Assembly (NCBI GenBank): GCA_020632915.1 | Contig: JACKEP010000005.1 | Span: 62,001-126,000 of the forward strand | Length of the DNA stretch: 64,000 nucleotides | Source: Alphaproteobacteria bacterium | Lineage (GTDB): Bacteria > Myxococcota_A > UBA796 > GCA-2862545 | Direction: 5' to 3' | Shown here: positions 53,404 through 62,672 of the stretch, piece after piece | Numbering within the stretch: position 1 is the first letter of the stretch | Layout: each line of letters opens with the position of its first letter | The notes under the pieces: model-generated | The model's input: the letters and a program-made list of their open reading frames with translations, nothing else | Database searches by the model: none | What the model was told of the DNA's origin: nothing | Translations under genes and position numbers: made by a program

Positions 53404-54099
53404 TCACGGGGGCCCGAAGCCATGGGCCGCCCAGACGGCCCGCGCCGCGGGGCCGGTGAGGTGGTCGAACAGGGCGACGGCCGCGGGGTCGAGCAGGACG
53501 GCGTCGTAGCGGATGACGGGCTGCACCGCGTCCGGGAGCGGCGCGCCGGCGCTGACGCCCGCGGCGGTGGCGTCGGTGGCGTACAGCACGCCCACCGGGC
53601 AGGTCCCCGCGGCGATCGCGGCGGCGCCTGCGCGGGCGTCGAGGGCGGGGCGCACGCGACCTTCGACGGCCGGCCACCGGCCCCACGCGGTGAGCGCCTC
53701 GCGGGCGTAGCGCCCGACGGGCACGTGGCTCGGGTCGCCGAGCACCACGCACGCGGCCCGGTCGAGGTCGTCGACGGTGGGGTGGGTGCCGGCCGGGCCC
53801 ACGAGCACCAGGCGGTTGCTGGCCACCGGGCGCACCTGCCGGGCCAGCCCGGACGCCTCCAGGGCCGCCGTCCAGTCCGGGTGGGCCGAGATCAGCACCG
53901 CGCCGCCCGCGCCGGCCTGCACCTGCTGGACGAGCGTGGACGTGCTGCCGGCGTCGACGATCGGGCGCGGGTCGAGGTCGGCGACCAGGGCCTCGACCAC
54001 CGCCCGGGTGCTCGCCGCCGCGTGGATCACCGGGGCCTGGGGACGCCCGCAGGCGATCGCCACGACGGCGACGACGGCGAGAAGGCTTCGGAACAGCAT
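53404..54099 (-). CDS. modA: Molybdate-binding lipoprotein of the ABC transporter
   Basis: 231 residues, periplasmic binding protein type II fold. Signal ends with a Cys (VAIACG, about 19), so it appears to be a lipoprotein rather than a soluble periplasmic protein. ModA-like features: IHAAASTRAVVEALV with the Ser/Thr anion-binding loop, DAGSTSTLVQQVQAGAGGAVLISA and VGRYAREALTAWG, plus GTCPVGVLYATDA. Start ATG 54099 selected for the signal peptide; a longer upstream frame lacks an RBS. First gene of modABC on the minus strand, divergent from fbaB. Confidence 0.88.
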   Translation of the reverse strand: MLFRSLLAVVAVVAIACGRPQAPVIHAAASTRAVVEALVADLDPRPIVDAGSTSTLVQQVQAGAGGAVLISAHPDWTAALEASGLARQVRPVASNRLVLVGPAGTHPTVDDLDRAACVVLGDPSHVPVGRYAREALTAWGRWPAVEGRVRPALDARAGAAAIAAGTCPVGVLYATDATAAGVSAGAPLPDAVQPVIRYDAVLLDPAAVALFDHLTGPAARAVWAAHGFGPP

Positions 54100-54182
54100 G
54101 GGCCGGACGATACCACCGCCCACGGGGGTGGGATAGGGTCGCCCCCACGCATCCAGACGCCTCGGGGAAGGCGGGAGGTCCC

Positions 54183-55243
<1,061 letters not shown>

Positions 55244-55247
<4 letters not shown>

Positions 55248-55927
55248 CCCCCGAGGCGCGTCGGCAGGCGTTCCGGGAGCACGCGGCGCGCCTGACGCGC
55301 ATCGACGTCCCGGTCTACGACACGTTCGGCCGTGACCCCCTCGAGCCCATCGTGGGGGGCGGTCCTGCGCACGCGCGCATCTGCCTGTTCGGGCGTGACC
55401 CGGGCCGCACCGAGGTCGAGCTCGGGATGCCGTTCGTGGGCGCGGGCGGGCAGAAGATCCGCACGGGCCTTCACCAGCACCTGTTCGGTGGTCCGCCCGT
55501 CGACGCGCAGGCCGCGATCGAGGTGGGCCGCTTCGGCTTCTGGGCCAACACCGTGCCTTACAAGCCTGTCGGCAACAAGGTGTGGTCGGTGGCCGACCGG
55601 CGCCGGTTCGCGCCGCTGGTGGCCGACCTGCTGCTGCACGACTGGCAGGGCACCGACGTGCTCGCGTTCGGGCGCGTGGCCTACGACTGGTTCGGCAGGG
55701 ACGCGGTGAGCAAGGCTGCGCTGGCCGACCACTGGGCGCGCGACGATCGCTTCGAGGCGGGGGTGACGGTCACGCTGCGCGGCGACGACGGCGCCTCACG
55801 GGTGCTCACGGTCCATCCGGTGCCCCACCCGTCGCCGCTGAACGCCACCTGGGCGCCGCACTTCGCGCGGCTGCTCGCCGGCCGGCTCGCGGCGATCGGG
55901 ATCACCGCCGAGCACTGGACGGTGTGA
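55244..55927 (+). CDS. Uracil-DNA glycosylase superfamily protein
   Basis: 227 residues of the UDG fold. Motif 1 is CLFGRDPGRTEVELGMPFVGAGGQKI (shown as FGRDPGRTEVELGMPFVG), and motif 2 is HPSPLN in VHPVPHPSPLNATW, as in family 4/5-type glycosylases that remove uracil from DNA. The four cysteines that hold the iron-sulfur cluster in families 4 and 5 are not present, so it is a cluster-less variant of unknown specificity. ATG overlaps the fbaB stop by four bases; the functional link between an aldolase and a repair-type enzyme is unexplained. Confidence 0.85.
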
Positions 55928-55999
55928 CCGGCGACCGGTTGGCGGGTGGTGCCCGCGCCGTCGGCGTGTGACCTGCACCGGGTACGACGAGGTGGACGG

Positions 56000-56704
56000 A
56001 TGCTGCTGGCCTGGTTGCTCTCGACGGCGCTCGCGCAGGACTGCACGACGGTGCACGCGCGCGATCTGCTCGACGTGCCGGCCCCTGCCGTGCTGGTGCT
56101 CGGGGAGCGCCACGGGATGCGCAAGGACCTCGGCCGCGCCACGAAGATCGCCAGGGCGCTCGCGGCGAAGGACGACGTCCGCGTGGCGCTGGAGGCCGTC
56201 GACCGTCGCTTCGACGCCGCGCTCGGCGCCTACGCCCACGGCGTGCTCGACGCCGACGATCTCGAGCGCAAGCTCGACTTCCCCGCCACCTGGGGCTTTC
56301 CCTACCGGGTCTACGCGCCGCTGGTGCGCGCGAGCGCGTTCGGCGCCGAGGTCGTCGGGGTGGGCCTGAAGCTCGGTCCCAAGCCCGACGACGTCTCGCT
56401 GCCCGTGCCGCCCCGCTACATCGACCTGCTGCGGCCGGCGATGGGCGACCACGAGATCCCGCTCGGCATGGAGCAGGACTTCGTGCAGGCGATGGCGTGG
56501 CGCGACTACGGCCTGGCGAGCAAGGCGCTGCAGGGCTGGGACGGCAAGGGCTACCTCGTGCTCGTCGTCGGCCGCGGCCACGTGGAGGGGGGCAAGGGCG
56601 TGGCGTGGCAGGCCAGCCGCCTGACCGACGTGCCGGTCCACAGCTTCGTGCTCGCCGCCACGCCCGACATGCCCTGCTACGCCGGAGACCAGGTGTGGCG
56701 CTGA
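56000..56704 (+). CDS. ChaN-like haem-binding family protein
   Basis: 234 residues. Short signal (LLAWLLSTALAQ) at the N-terminus. The core VLVLGERHGMRKDLGRATKIARAL with VRVALEAVDRRFD is the GExH...E pattern of the ChaN/Tiki-like fold (Cofac_haem_bdg), and KGYLVLVVGRGHVEGG is the second conserved strand-loop. The family includes haem-binding lipoproteins of iron-regulated loci. There is no lipobox, so it is probably periplasmic. ATG 56000 follows GAGGTGG. It overlaps the start of the following lipoprotein gene by 10 bases. Confidence 0.83.
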   Translation: MLLAWLLSTALAQDCTTVHARDLLDVPAPAVLVLGERHGMRKDLGRATKIARALAAKDDVRVALEAVDRRFDAALGAYAHGVLDADDLERKLDFPATWGFPYRVYAPLVRASAFGAEVVGVGLKLGPKPDDVSLPVPPRYIDLLRPAMGDHEIPLGMEQDFVQAMAWRDYGLASKALQGWDGKGYLVLVVGRGHVEGGKGVAWQASRLTDVPVHSFVLAATPDMPCYAGDQVWR

Positions 56705-57471
56705 TCGTGGCCCTGTGGGCGGCGCTGTCCGGGTGCACGCTCGGCGGCCTGGCGTCGACGATCCCCGTCGAGGACGCGCCCCACACCGTGGTGCGCGGCG
56801 AGGGCTGGGCGGTGCGGGTCGCGGAGGGGGCCCGCGTGACGGCCACGCCGCGCGACCTGTCCGTCGACGCCCCGGACGGCTCCCGGTGGTTCGACGTGCG
56901 CACGGTGGATGCCGATCCGCCGCGACCCGCGGTCGCGCTGGCGACGGGATGGGGAGAGCGGCAGTGTGAGCCGCTCCAGTGGGACCTGCCCGCCGAGCCC
57001 GTCGAGGGCGTGTGGACGGCCGGCGGCTTCTGCACGATCGGCTCGCGCCGCTACTGGGTGCTGTCGTCGGTGGAGCGCTTCGACGACCGGGTGCTGCTCA
57101 CGCAGCTGGTCGCCAACCGCGACGCCATCACCTACGAAGACCTCTGGATCGACTTCCTCGGCACGGCGCTCACGGCGACGGCGGTCGGGGATCCGGCGCC
57201 GCTGCTGTCGCCGGACGCCGTGCGGGAGCGCCTGCGGGCGGCCCGTGGCGGCGTGTCGGAGGCCGCCGAGCTCCCGCGCCCGGGCGGGGGCACGTTCTCG
57301 CGCGACGTGAGCGAGGCGATGACCGACGTGTGGACGCGGCGGCGCACGTGGTCACCGCCGCGTCAGTTCGCCCCGGACCCCACGGCCGTCGCGCCCGGCC
57401 CCGTCACGCCGAGCGACCCGGCAGGCGAGACACCTGCCGGGCCGGAGGGGCACGAGGCCGTCAGCGACTAG
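56695..57471 (+). CDS. Lipoprotein of unknown function
   Basis: 258 residues, not recognised. Lipobox ALSGC (about residue 14) after a short signal. The mature domain (about 20-160) is beta-rich with GWAVRVAEGARVTATPRDLSVDAPDGSRWFDV (in parts GWAVRVAEGARVTATP and DGSRWFDV), two Cys (RQCEPLQW, GGFCTIGSRRYW) likely in a disulfide, and the C-terminal 60 residues are Pro/Ala-rich and probably disordered. GTG 56695 follows GGAG; GTG 56707 is an alternative. Ends tail-to-tail with the next minus-strand gene, sharing 4 bases. Confidence 0.75.
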   Translation: MALIVALWAALSGCTLGGLASTIPVEDAPHTVVRGEGWAVRVAEGARVTATPRDLSVDAPDGSRWFDVRTVDADPPRPAVALATGWGERQCEPLQWDLPAEPVEGVWTAGGFCTIGSRRYWVLSSVERFDDRVLLTQLVANRDAITYEDLWIDFLGTALTATAVGDPAPLLSPDAVRERLRAARGGVSEAAELPRPGGGTFSRDVSEAMTDVWTRRRTWSPPRQFAPDPTAVAPGPVTPSDPAGETPAGPEGHEAVSD

Positions 57472-58373
57472 CGCCCGCTGTACGCGACGGGGCGCTCGTG
57501 GCCGTAGCCGTCGCGGTGGTCGTCGTCGTGACCGCGGCCGCCGTAGCCGTTGCCGCCGCCGGTGGCGGACGCGTAGCGGCTGTCCCGCTCCACGCTGGCG
57601 ACCTTGATGCCGCCGCGCACCTCGACCACGTGGCGGCTGGCCGCCTCGAACGTCACCGGCGCGTTGTACAGGATGCGTCCGCCGTCCTGGGCGACGGTCA
57701 CCATCACGCGACCGGCGTCGATGTCCACCTCACGGGTGCTGCGGGGCGGGATGACCGCGACCTCGCGGCCCGCCACGTACACCCGCAGCGGCGTGTGCTC
57801 GTAGTTGGTGAACGCCACGTGCGACGACGGGGGCGGCGGCAGCCGGCCGATGTCCTGGATGGCGGAGGTGCCGGCGGCCAGGCGCAGGTCGTAGGTGGAG
57901 ACCGCGGCCATGCCGTGCAGCGTGTACACCGAGGTCGTCACCCGCGTGAAGCCGGGGACCACGTCGAGGGTGCGGCGCGTGCCGGGCAGCAGCCAGAAGT
58001 CGTCGCGCGTGGTCGACAGGTCGACGAGCAGCGGCGCGGGGCCGTCGTTGACCAGGGTCAGGTGCGAGACCGGCGGCAGCACCCGGACGCTCGTGGAGCG
58101 GGCCGGCGACAGCGCGAGGCGGCTGTCGAACAGCTCCAGGTTCGTGCCGTGCGTCCGCACGACGACGCTGCGCTGGCCGGGCAGGGTGGAGAAGGTGCGC
58201 TCGTCGTTGGCGCGCACGCTGCCGCGCCAGGCACCGTCCACGAAGACGTCGACCTCCAGACCGGAGTCGTTGTCCACGTAGACGCCCGCGGGCGGGGCGG
58301 GGTGGGCGGCGAGGGCGGTGGGCGCGCCGAGCACGCCCAGGACCAGCGAGACGGTGGCGAGCTGGTGCTTCAT
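57468..58373 (-). CDS. Secreted protein with three internal beta repeats and a Gly/His/Asp tail
   Basis: 301 residues. Signal peptide (TVSLVLGVLGAPTALA). Three related repeats of about 80 residues follow: GVYVDNDSGLEVDVFVDGAWRGSV, HLTLVNDGPAPLLVDLSTTRDDFW and HVAFTNYEHTPLRVYVAGREVAVI (each shortened), where a strand pair is followed by a Pro-Gly or Pro-Arg turn and a second strand pair. This resembles PEGA-type or DUF4397-like modules but I cannot name the family. The end is GGNGYGGRGHDDDHRDGYGHE, a flexible metal-prone tail. RBS GGAGGAC before ATG 58373. Function unknown. Confidence 0.78.
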   Translation of the reverse strand: MKHQLATVSLVLGVLGAPTALAAHPAPPAGVYVDNDSGLEVDVFVDGAWRGSVRANDERTFSTLPGQRSVVVRTHGTNLELFDSRLALSPARSTSVRVLPPVSHLTLVNDGPAPLLVDLSTTRDDFWLLPGTRRTLDVVPGFTRVTTSVYTLHGMAAVSTYDLRLAAGTSAIQDIGRLPPPPSSHVAFTNYEHTPLRVYVAGREVAVIPPRSTREVDIDAGRVMVTVAQDGGRILYNAPVTFEAASRHVVEVRGGIKVASVERDSRYASATGGGNGYGGRGHDDDHRDGYGHERPVAYSGR

Positions 58374-58447
58374 GCTGTCCTCCAGTGTCCTGTTCAAGGA
58401 CGACCGTGGGACGCCGCACCCGGTCGGACCATTCGACGAGAAAGCAG

Positions 58448-58481
58448 CGAGCCCCCGCGGCACGGGGCGCGCGGGGGCTCG
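58448..58481 (-). terminator. Hairpin terminator after the thioredoxin lipoprotein gene
   Basis: CGAGCCCCCGCG and CGCGGGGGCTCG form a perfect 12-bp stem with a 10-base loop. On the minus strand it is followed by CTGCTTTCTC with a T run, so it acts downstream of the gene ending at 58536. Confidence 0.7.
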
Positions 58482-58535
58482 GGTCGCTTCGCACGGCCTC
58501 ACGAGAAGGCCGTGGAAACCGGGATCAGCTGCGAC

Positions 58536-59288
58536 TCACAGCCAGCCGGAGATCATCTCGTCGTTGAGCTGGGCCGGGTGGCCGCGCCAGACGATCTTGC
58601 CGTCCTTGACCACCGCCGCGGCCGGGACGCCCGAGACGCCGAACAGGGCCGACATCGCGCCGCCCTCCTTGGCGATCGGGTAGGTGATCTTGTTCTCGGA
58701 GAGGAACGACTTGACGTCGTCCTCGGTCTTGCCGCGGCTCATCTTGGTGACGCCGACCATGTTCAGGCCCTTGCCGTGCCACTTGGTGTAGGTCTCCTCG
58801 AGCTTGGGCACCTCGCGCTTGCAGTGCGGGCACCAGACCTCCCAGAAGACGAGCAGGGTGGCCTTGCCGTTGGCCAGCGTGGTGTCGCCCTGGATCCAGG
58901 TGTCGACATCGAGCTTGTCGACCGGCTTGCCCACGATGGACAGCTGCTCGAGCAGGCGATCGGCCGCGGAGATGACCCGCGCGGTGGGGTACTTCTGCTT
59001 CAGCTCGTCGATCTTGGCCTTGGCGGTGTCGTTGTCGCCCTTCTGCGAGGCCTCGCTGGCCTCACGGTAGAGGTTCATCGCGGCCTGATCCTCGGGGCTG
59101 CCCGCGGGCGTGGCCGGGGTGGCCGGCTTGGCGGCAGCGGCCGGCGCGGCGGCGGGAGCGTTCTCGGCCTTCTGCTCGAGCTCGGCGACCTTCTTCTCGA
59201 GATCGTCGATGCGCTTGGCGGTGGCGGGATCGGCGCATCCCGCGGAGAGGAGCGCGCCCAGCGCGGCGATGTGCGTGATTCGGAACAA
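58536..59288 (-). CDS. TlpA-like thioredoxin lipoprotein with coiled-coil linker
   Basis: 250 residues from a TTG start. Lipobox SAGC (about residue 18), then a short coiled coil (KRIDDLEKKVAELEQKAEN), an Ala/Pro-rich linker, a TPR-like helical pair (AAMNLYREASEASQKGDNDTA) and a thioredoxin domain with WCPHC, as in TlpA/ResA-type reductases, and the cis-Pro loop GVSGVPAAAVV. TTG 59288 is used because GGAGGG is 4-5 bases upstream and the frame before it lacks sequence sense. Divergent from the sugar epimerase gene, with an inverted repeat between them. Confidence 0.86.
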   Translation of the reverse strand: MFRITHIAALGALLSAGCADPATAKRIDDLEKKVAELEQKAENAPAAAPAAAAKPATPATPAGSPEDQAAMNLYREASEASQKGDNDTAKAKIDELKQKYPTARVISAADRLLEQLSIVGKPVDKLDVDTWIQGDTTLANGKATLLVFWEVWCPHCKREVPKLEETYTKWHGKGLNMVGVTKMSRGKTEDDVKSFLSENKITYPIAKEGGAMSALFGVSGVPAAAVVKDGKIVWRGHPAQLNDEMISGWL

Positions 59289-59316
59289 GAGACCCTCCAA
59301 GGGATGGCGGGGGAGT

Positions 59317-59393
59317 CTTACCTTGCCACAGTGACGCTGCAACCCTGATCGTGTCCCGTCGCGTCTGGCCGGTACCGCTGCCGGCAAGGTAAG
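59317..59393. promoter_or_regulatory. Outward inverted repeat CTTACCTTGCC / GGCAAGGTAAG in a divergent promoter region
   Basis: Two perfect 11-base arms (59317-59327 and 59383-59393) with a 55-base spacer. Read towards each gene the arm is GGCAAGGTAAG, ending 28 bases before the TTG at 59288 and 24 bases before the GTG at 59418. This fits either a shared -10-type element or paired operators for one regulator. Confidence 0.55.
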
Positions 59394-59417
59394 CAGCCCG
59401 TCTCGACCGGAGCATGC

Positions 59418-60338
59418 GTGATCCTCGTCACCGGCGGAGCCGGCTTCATCGGCGCGCACACCGTCGCCCACCTCGTCGGCGCGGGGCATGCCGTCCGTGT
59501 CCTCGACGATCTGTCCACCGGTCGGGCGTCCCGTCTCGACGGCCTCGGGGTCGAGCTCGTCGAGGGCGACGTCACCGACGACGACGCCGTCTCCGACGCG
59601 ATCGTGGGCGTGAGCCACGTGATCCACCTGGCGGCGCGCGTGAGCGTGCCCGAGTCGGTCGCCGACCCCGCGGCCTACCACGCCACCAACACCGGGGGCC
59701 TCCTCACGGTCCTCACGCACGCCCGCGCCGCGGGGGTGGCGCGCGTCGTCTATGCGTCGAGCTGTGCCGTGTACGGCTCGCTGCCGGGCCTGCCGAAGTC
59801 CGAGGACGACCCGGTGGCGCCCGAGAGCCCCTACGCGGCCACCAAGCTCGCCAACGAGGCGTACGGGCGTGCCTGGGCGGCGCTGGGCCTGTCCACGGTC
59901 GGGCTGCGCTACTTCAACGTGTTCGGCCCGGGCCAGGACCCGCGGGGTCCCTACGGCGCGGTCATCCCCACGTTCGTCAGCCGCGCGCTCGCCGGGCAGC
60001 CGCTGGTCATCCACGGTGACGGCACCCAGGGGCGCGACTTCGTGGCCGTCGCCGACGTCGCCCGCGCCAACGCCTGCGCGGCCCTCGCCCCGTCGGGGGC
60101 CGGCGTCGACGGCGCGGTCGTCAACATCGGCACCGGCACGATGCTGTCGGTCGGGGCGCTCGCAGCGCGCGTGGCCGACCTCGTGCCCGGCACGACCGTC
60201 GTCCACGGACCGGCGCGCGTGGGCGACGTGCACCTGTCCTGCGGTGACGTGCGACGCGCGGCGGAGCGCCTCGGCTGGACGGCCACCGCCGACTTCGACG
60301 CCGCCCTCGACGCGACGCTGCGCGCGTTCGGGGCCTGA
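59418..60338 (+). CDS. NAD-dependent sugar epimerase/dehydratase (UDP-glucose 4-epimerase-like)
   Basis: 306 residues, extended SDR. Rossmann motif TGGAGFIGAHTV (5-16), HLAARVSVPESVADP, the active-site block ASSCAVYG and the YxxxK in SPYAATKLANEAYG, then LRYFNVFGPGQDPRGPYGAVIP (shown as LRYFNVFGPGQD and GPYGAVIP). Closest in character to GalE/WbpP-type epimerases; the substrate is not determined. GTG start with GGAG. It faces away from the thioredoxin lipoprotein gene, with the inverted-repeat region between them. Two GT4 transferase genes follow on the other strand. Confidence 0.9.
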   Translation: MILVTGGAGFIGAHTVAHLVGAGHAVRVLDDLSTGRASRLDGLGVELVEGDVTDDDAVSDAIVGVSHVIHLAARVSVPESVADPAAYHATNTGGLLTVLTHARAAGVARVVYASSCAVYGSLPGLPKSEDDPVAPESPYAATKLANEAYGRAWAALGLSTVGLRYFNVFGPGQDPRGPYGAVIPTFVSRALAGQPLVIHGDGTQGRDFVAVADVARANACAALAPSGAGVDGAVVNIGTGTMLSVGALAARVADLVPGTTVVHGPARVGDVHLSCGDVRRAAERLGWTATADFDAALDATLRAFGA

Positions 60339-60358
60339 ACACCACGCCGGGCGCCGCG

Positions 60359-61447
60359 TCAGGTGCGCAGGTGCCGGCGGTACAGGGCCTCGTAGGCCGC
60401 GGCGGTGGCGTCGATGTCGAAGCGGTCGAGCACCGTGCGGCGGCTGGCCTCGCCGAGCGCCCGTCGTTCGGTCACCGACAGGCGGGCGACGCGCGCGATG
60501 GCGTCCGCGAGCGCGCCGGCGTCGCCCGGTGCCACAGCCTCGCCTCCGGCACCTGCGCGCAGCAGCGTGGGGCCACCGCCGCCCGTGGTGACCAGGAGCG
60601 GCAGCCCCGCCGCGGCGGCCTCGAGCAGGGCCATCGGCATCGCCTCCGACAGCGACGGCAGCACGAAGAGGTCGGCACCGGCGAGGCGGTCCGCGACGTC
60701 GTCGACGCTGCCCGGCAGGTGCACCCGGTCGCCGAGCCCCAGTTCCGCCACCTGGGCGTCGAGCGCGGCGCGCTCGGGGCCGTCGCCCAGGATCGTGAGC
60801 CGCGCGTCGATGCCGCGGTCGCGCAGCGCGGCGACCGCGTCGACCAGGAAGCGCTGCCCCTTGATCGGCACCATCCGCCCCGCGGTGACCACCCGCAGCG
60901 GGTCGCCGTCGAGCGGGGCGGTGGGCCGACCGGCCAGCGGCAGGCCGTTGTCGATGGCGACGGCGGGCACGCCCGGGGCGTAGCGGCGCGCGGCGATGTC
61001 GGCGACGACGGCGTCGCTGCAGCCGACGATGGCGTCGAGCAGCGGTGCGAGACCCCGCCGCACGTGCGGGAGCCACGGCACCTCGTCGTCGTGCACGGCG
61101 TGCTGGGTGTGGACCACCACGGGCACGCCCGCAAGCCGCGCCGACACCGCGCCCCACGACAGCGCCGTGAACAGGTGGGTGTGGACCACGTCGGGCTCCA
61201 GCCGCCGCAGCGTGGTGACCAGGCGTGCGAGCACGGTGACGTCGTAGCGGGAGCGCTTGCGCATCGGCCACGTGGCGCGGAGGAGGTCGTCGGGCAGGCG
61301 GTCGGCCAGCGGACCGCCGTCCTTGACGGTGACGACGTGGACCTCGTGACCGGCGCGCTGCTGGGCCTCGGCCAGCCAGGTCGCGAAGCGCTCGGCGCCG
61401 CCCACCACGAGGCTGGGCACGACCTGGACGATGCGCAGACGGCTCAT
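60359..61447 (-). CDS. GT4 family glycosyltransferase
   Basis: 362 residues, GT-B fold. N-terminal IVQVVPSLVVGGAERFATWLAEAQQRAGHEV (shown as VVPSLVVGGAERFATWL), the GGAE element of GT4 enzymes. Donor-binding domain with VTAGRMVPIKGQRFLVDA, LTILGDGPERAAL, VHLPGSVDDVADRLAGADLFVLPS and EAMPMALLEAAAAGLPLL containing the EX7E motif. Starts in an ATGA overlap with the GT4 gene upstream, so the two are co-translated and may add successive sugars of one glycan. Confidence 0.93.
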   Translation of the reverse strand: MSRLRIVQVVPSLVVGGAERFATWLAEAQQRAGHEVHVVTVKDGGPLADRLPDDLLRATWPMRKRSRYDVTVLARLVTTLRRLEPDVVHTHLFTALSWGAVSARLAGVPVVVHTQHAVHDDEVPWLPHVRRGLAPLLDAIVGCSDAVVADIAARRYAPGVPAVAIDNGLPLAGRPTAPLDGDPLRVVTAGRMVPIKGQRFLVDAVAALRDRGIDARLTILGDGPERAALDAQVAELGLGDRVHLPGSVDDVADRLAGADLFVLPSLSEAMPMALLEAAAAGLPLLVTTGGGGPTLLRAGAGGEAVAPGDAGALADAIARVARLSVTERRALGEASRRTVLDRFDIDATAAAYEALYRRHLRT

Positions 61448-62538
61448 CGCGCGCTGGCCCCGGCGAGCACCTCGGCGAGGCGGCCGCACATCACCGGCAG
61501 GCTGTAGTCGCGCTCGGCCCGGGCCCGGCTCTGGCTGCCCTTGTGCAGCCGGAGCACCTCGTCGCGCCCGAAGCGTGCGACGGCCTCGGTGAGCGCGTCG
61601 ACGTCGCCGGGCGGACACAGGGCGCCGTTGTCGTCGTCGACCAGCGCTCCGATGCCCTCGACGTGGGTGGACACGATCGGCAGCCCCGCCGCCATCGCCT
61701 CGATCATCGACAGCGGCATGCCCTCCCAGTCCGACGTCGACAGGTACAGGTCGGCCGCCATCAGCAGGTCGGGGACGTCGCGACGGGCCACCAGCAGGCG
61801 GACCGTGTCGGCCACACCCGCCGCCGCGATGCGGGCGCGCAGGTCGTCTTCGAGCGGGCCGAGGCCGACGATGCCGAAGCGCAGCTCGGGGAGCGTGTCG
61901 CGCAGGCGTCGGGCGACCTCGATGAGGTGCCGCTGCTGCTTCTGGTCGGTGAACCGGCCCACGTTGAGCACCACGACCTCGTCCTCGCCGGCGCCCACGA
62001 GGGCGCGCGCGCGGGTGCGGGCGTCGAGGCTGCGGGGGTGGAACGGGGCGAGGTCGATGCCGTTGGGGACGACGGTGACCTTGTGGTCGGGCAGGCCGGC
62101 GGCCTTCAGGCGGCGCGCGACGTCCTCGCTGACGGCGACGACGGTGTCGGCGACCGCCAGGGGACGCGCGACGAGGCGGTAGCGGTCGGCGGCCCACCCG
62201 TGGGCGACGCTGACCACGGGCACCCGCCCAGCGCTGGCCAGGCGGCCCACCCACGCGGTGACCAGCGAGTTGGCGAGGATCACGTCGGGGCGGTGGCGCC
62301 GGACGAGGCGCGCGACCCGCAACGCGGCCACGGGCAGTCCGGCGCGCACGTCGGTGAGCGGGGTGGGGTGGTAGGCGACGCCCGGGGCGAGGCGGTCCAC
62401 CAGCGGACCCGGCGAGGCGGCCACCGCGACCCGGACCCCCTGAGCGGCGAGCCAGCCGGACACGGCGACGACGTAGGCCTCGGCCCCGCCGGTCGTGAGG
62501 TGGTTGGTCAGCACGAGCACGGAGGAGGGCAGCTTCAC
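61444..62538 (-). CDS. GT4 family glycosyltransferase
   Basis: 364 residues, GT-B fold. N-terminal VLVLTNHLTTGGAEAYVVAVSGWLAAQGV (GGAE element), middle VVPNGIDLAPFHP, donor domain VVLNVGRFTDQKQQRHLIEVARRL, FGIVGLGPLEDDLRARI and DWEGMPLSMIEAMAAGLPIV with the EX7E motif. GTG start. First gene of a two-gene unit with the GT4 gene downstream. Paralogous in layout to the transferases at 35155 and 60359. Confidence 0.93.
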   Translation of the reverse strand: MKLPSSVLVLTNHLTTGGAEAYVVAVSGWLAAQGVRVAVAASPGPLVDRLAPGVAYHPTPLTDVRAGLPVAALRVARLVRRHRPDVILANSLVTAWVGRLASAGRVPVVSVAHGWAADRYRLVARPLAVADTVVAVSEDVARRLKAAGLPDHKVTVVPNGIDLAPFHPRSLDARTRARALVGAGEDEVVVLNVGRFTDQKQQRHLIEVARRLRDTLPELRFGIVGLGPLEDDLRARIAAAGVADTVRLLVARRDVPDLLMAADLYLSTSDWEGMPLSMIEAMAAGLPIVSTHVEGIGALVDDDNGALCPPGDVDALTEAVARFGRDEVLRLHKGSQSRARAERDYSLPVMCGRLAEVLAGASAR

Positions 62539-62672
62539 GGGGCTCCCACGGGGCGGGGGACGCAGTCAGGGACGGCGCGGGCGCGTGGTGCGGCGACGCC
62601 CGGGCTGGCTCCTCCTAGTCCGGCGCGTGCCGATCGGGCGGCCCCCGCGCTAGATCGCGGCGGGAGGTGCCG

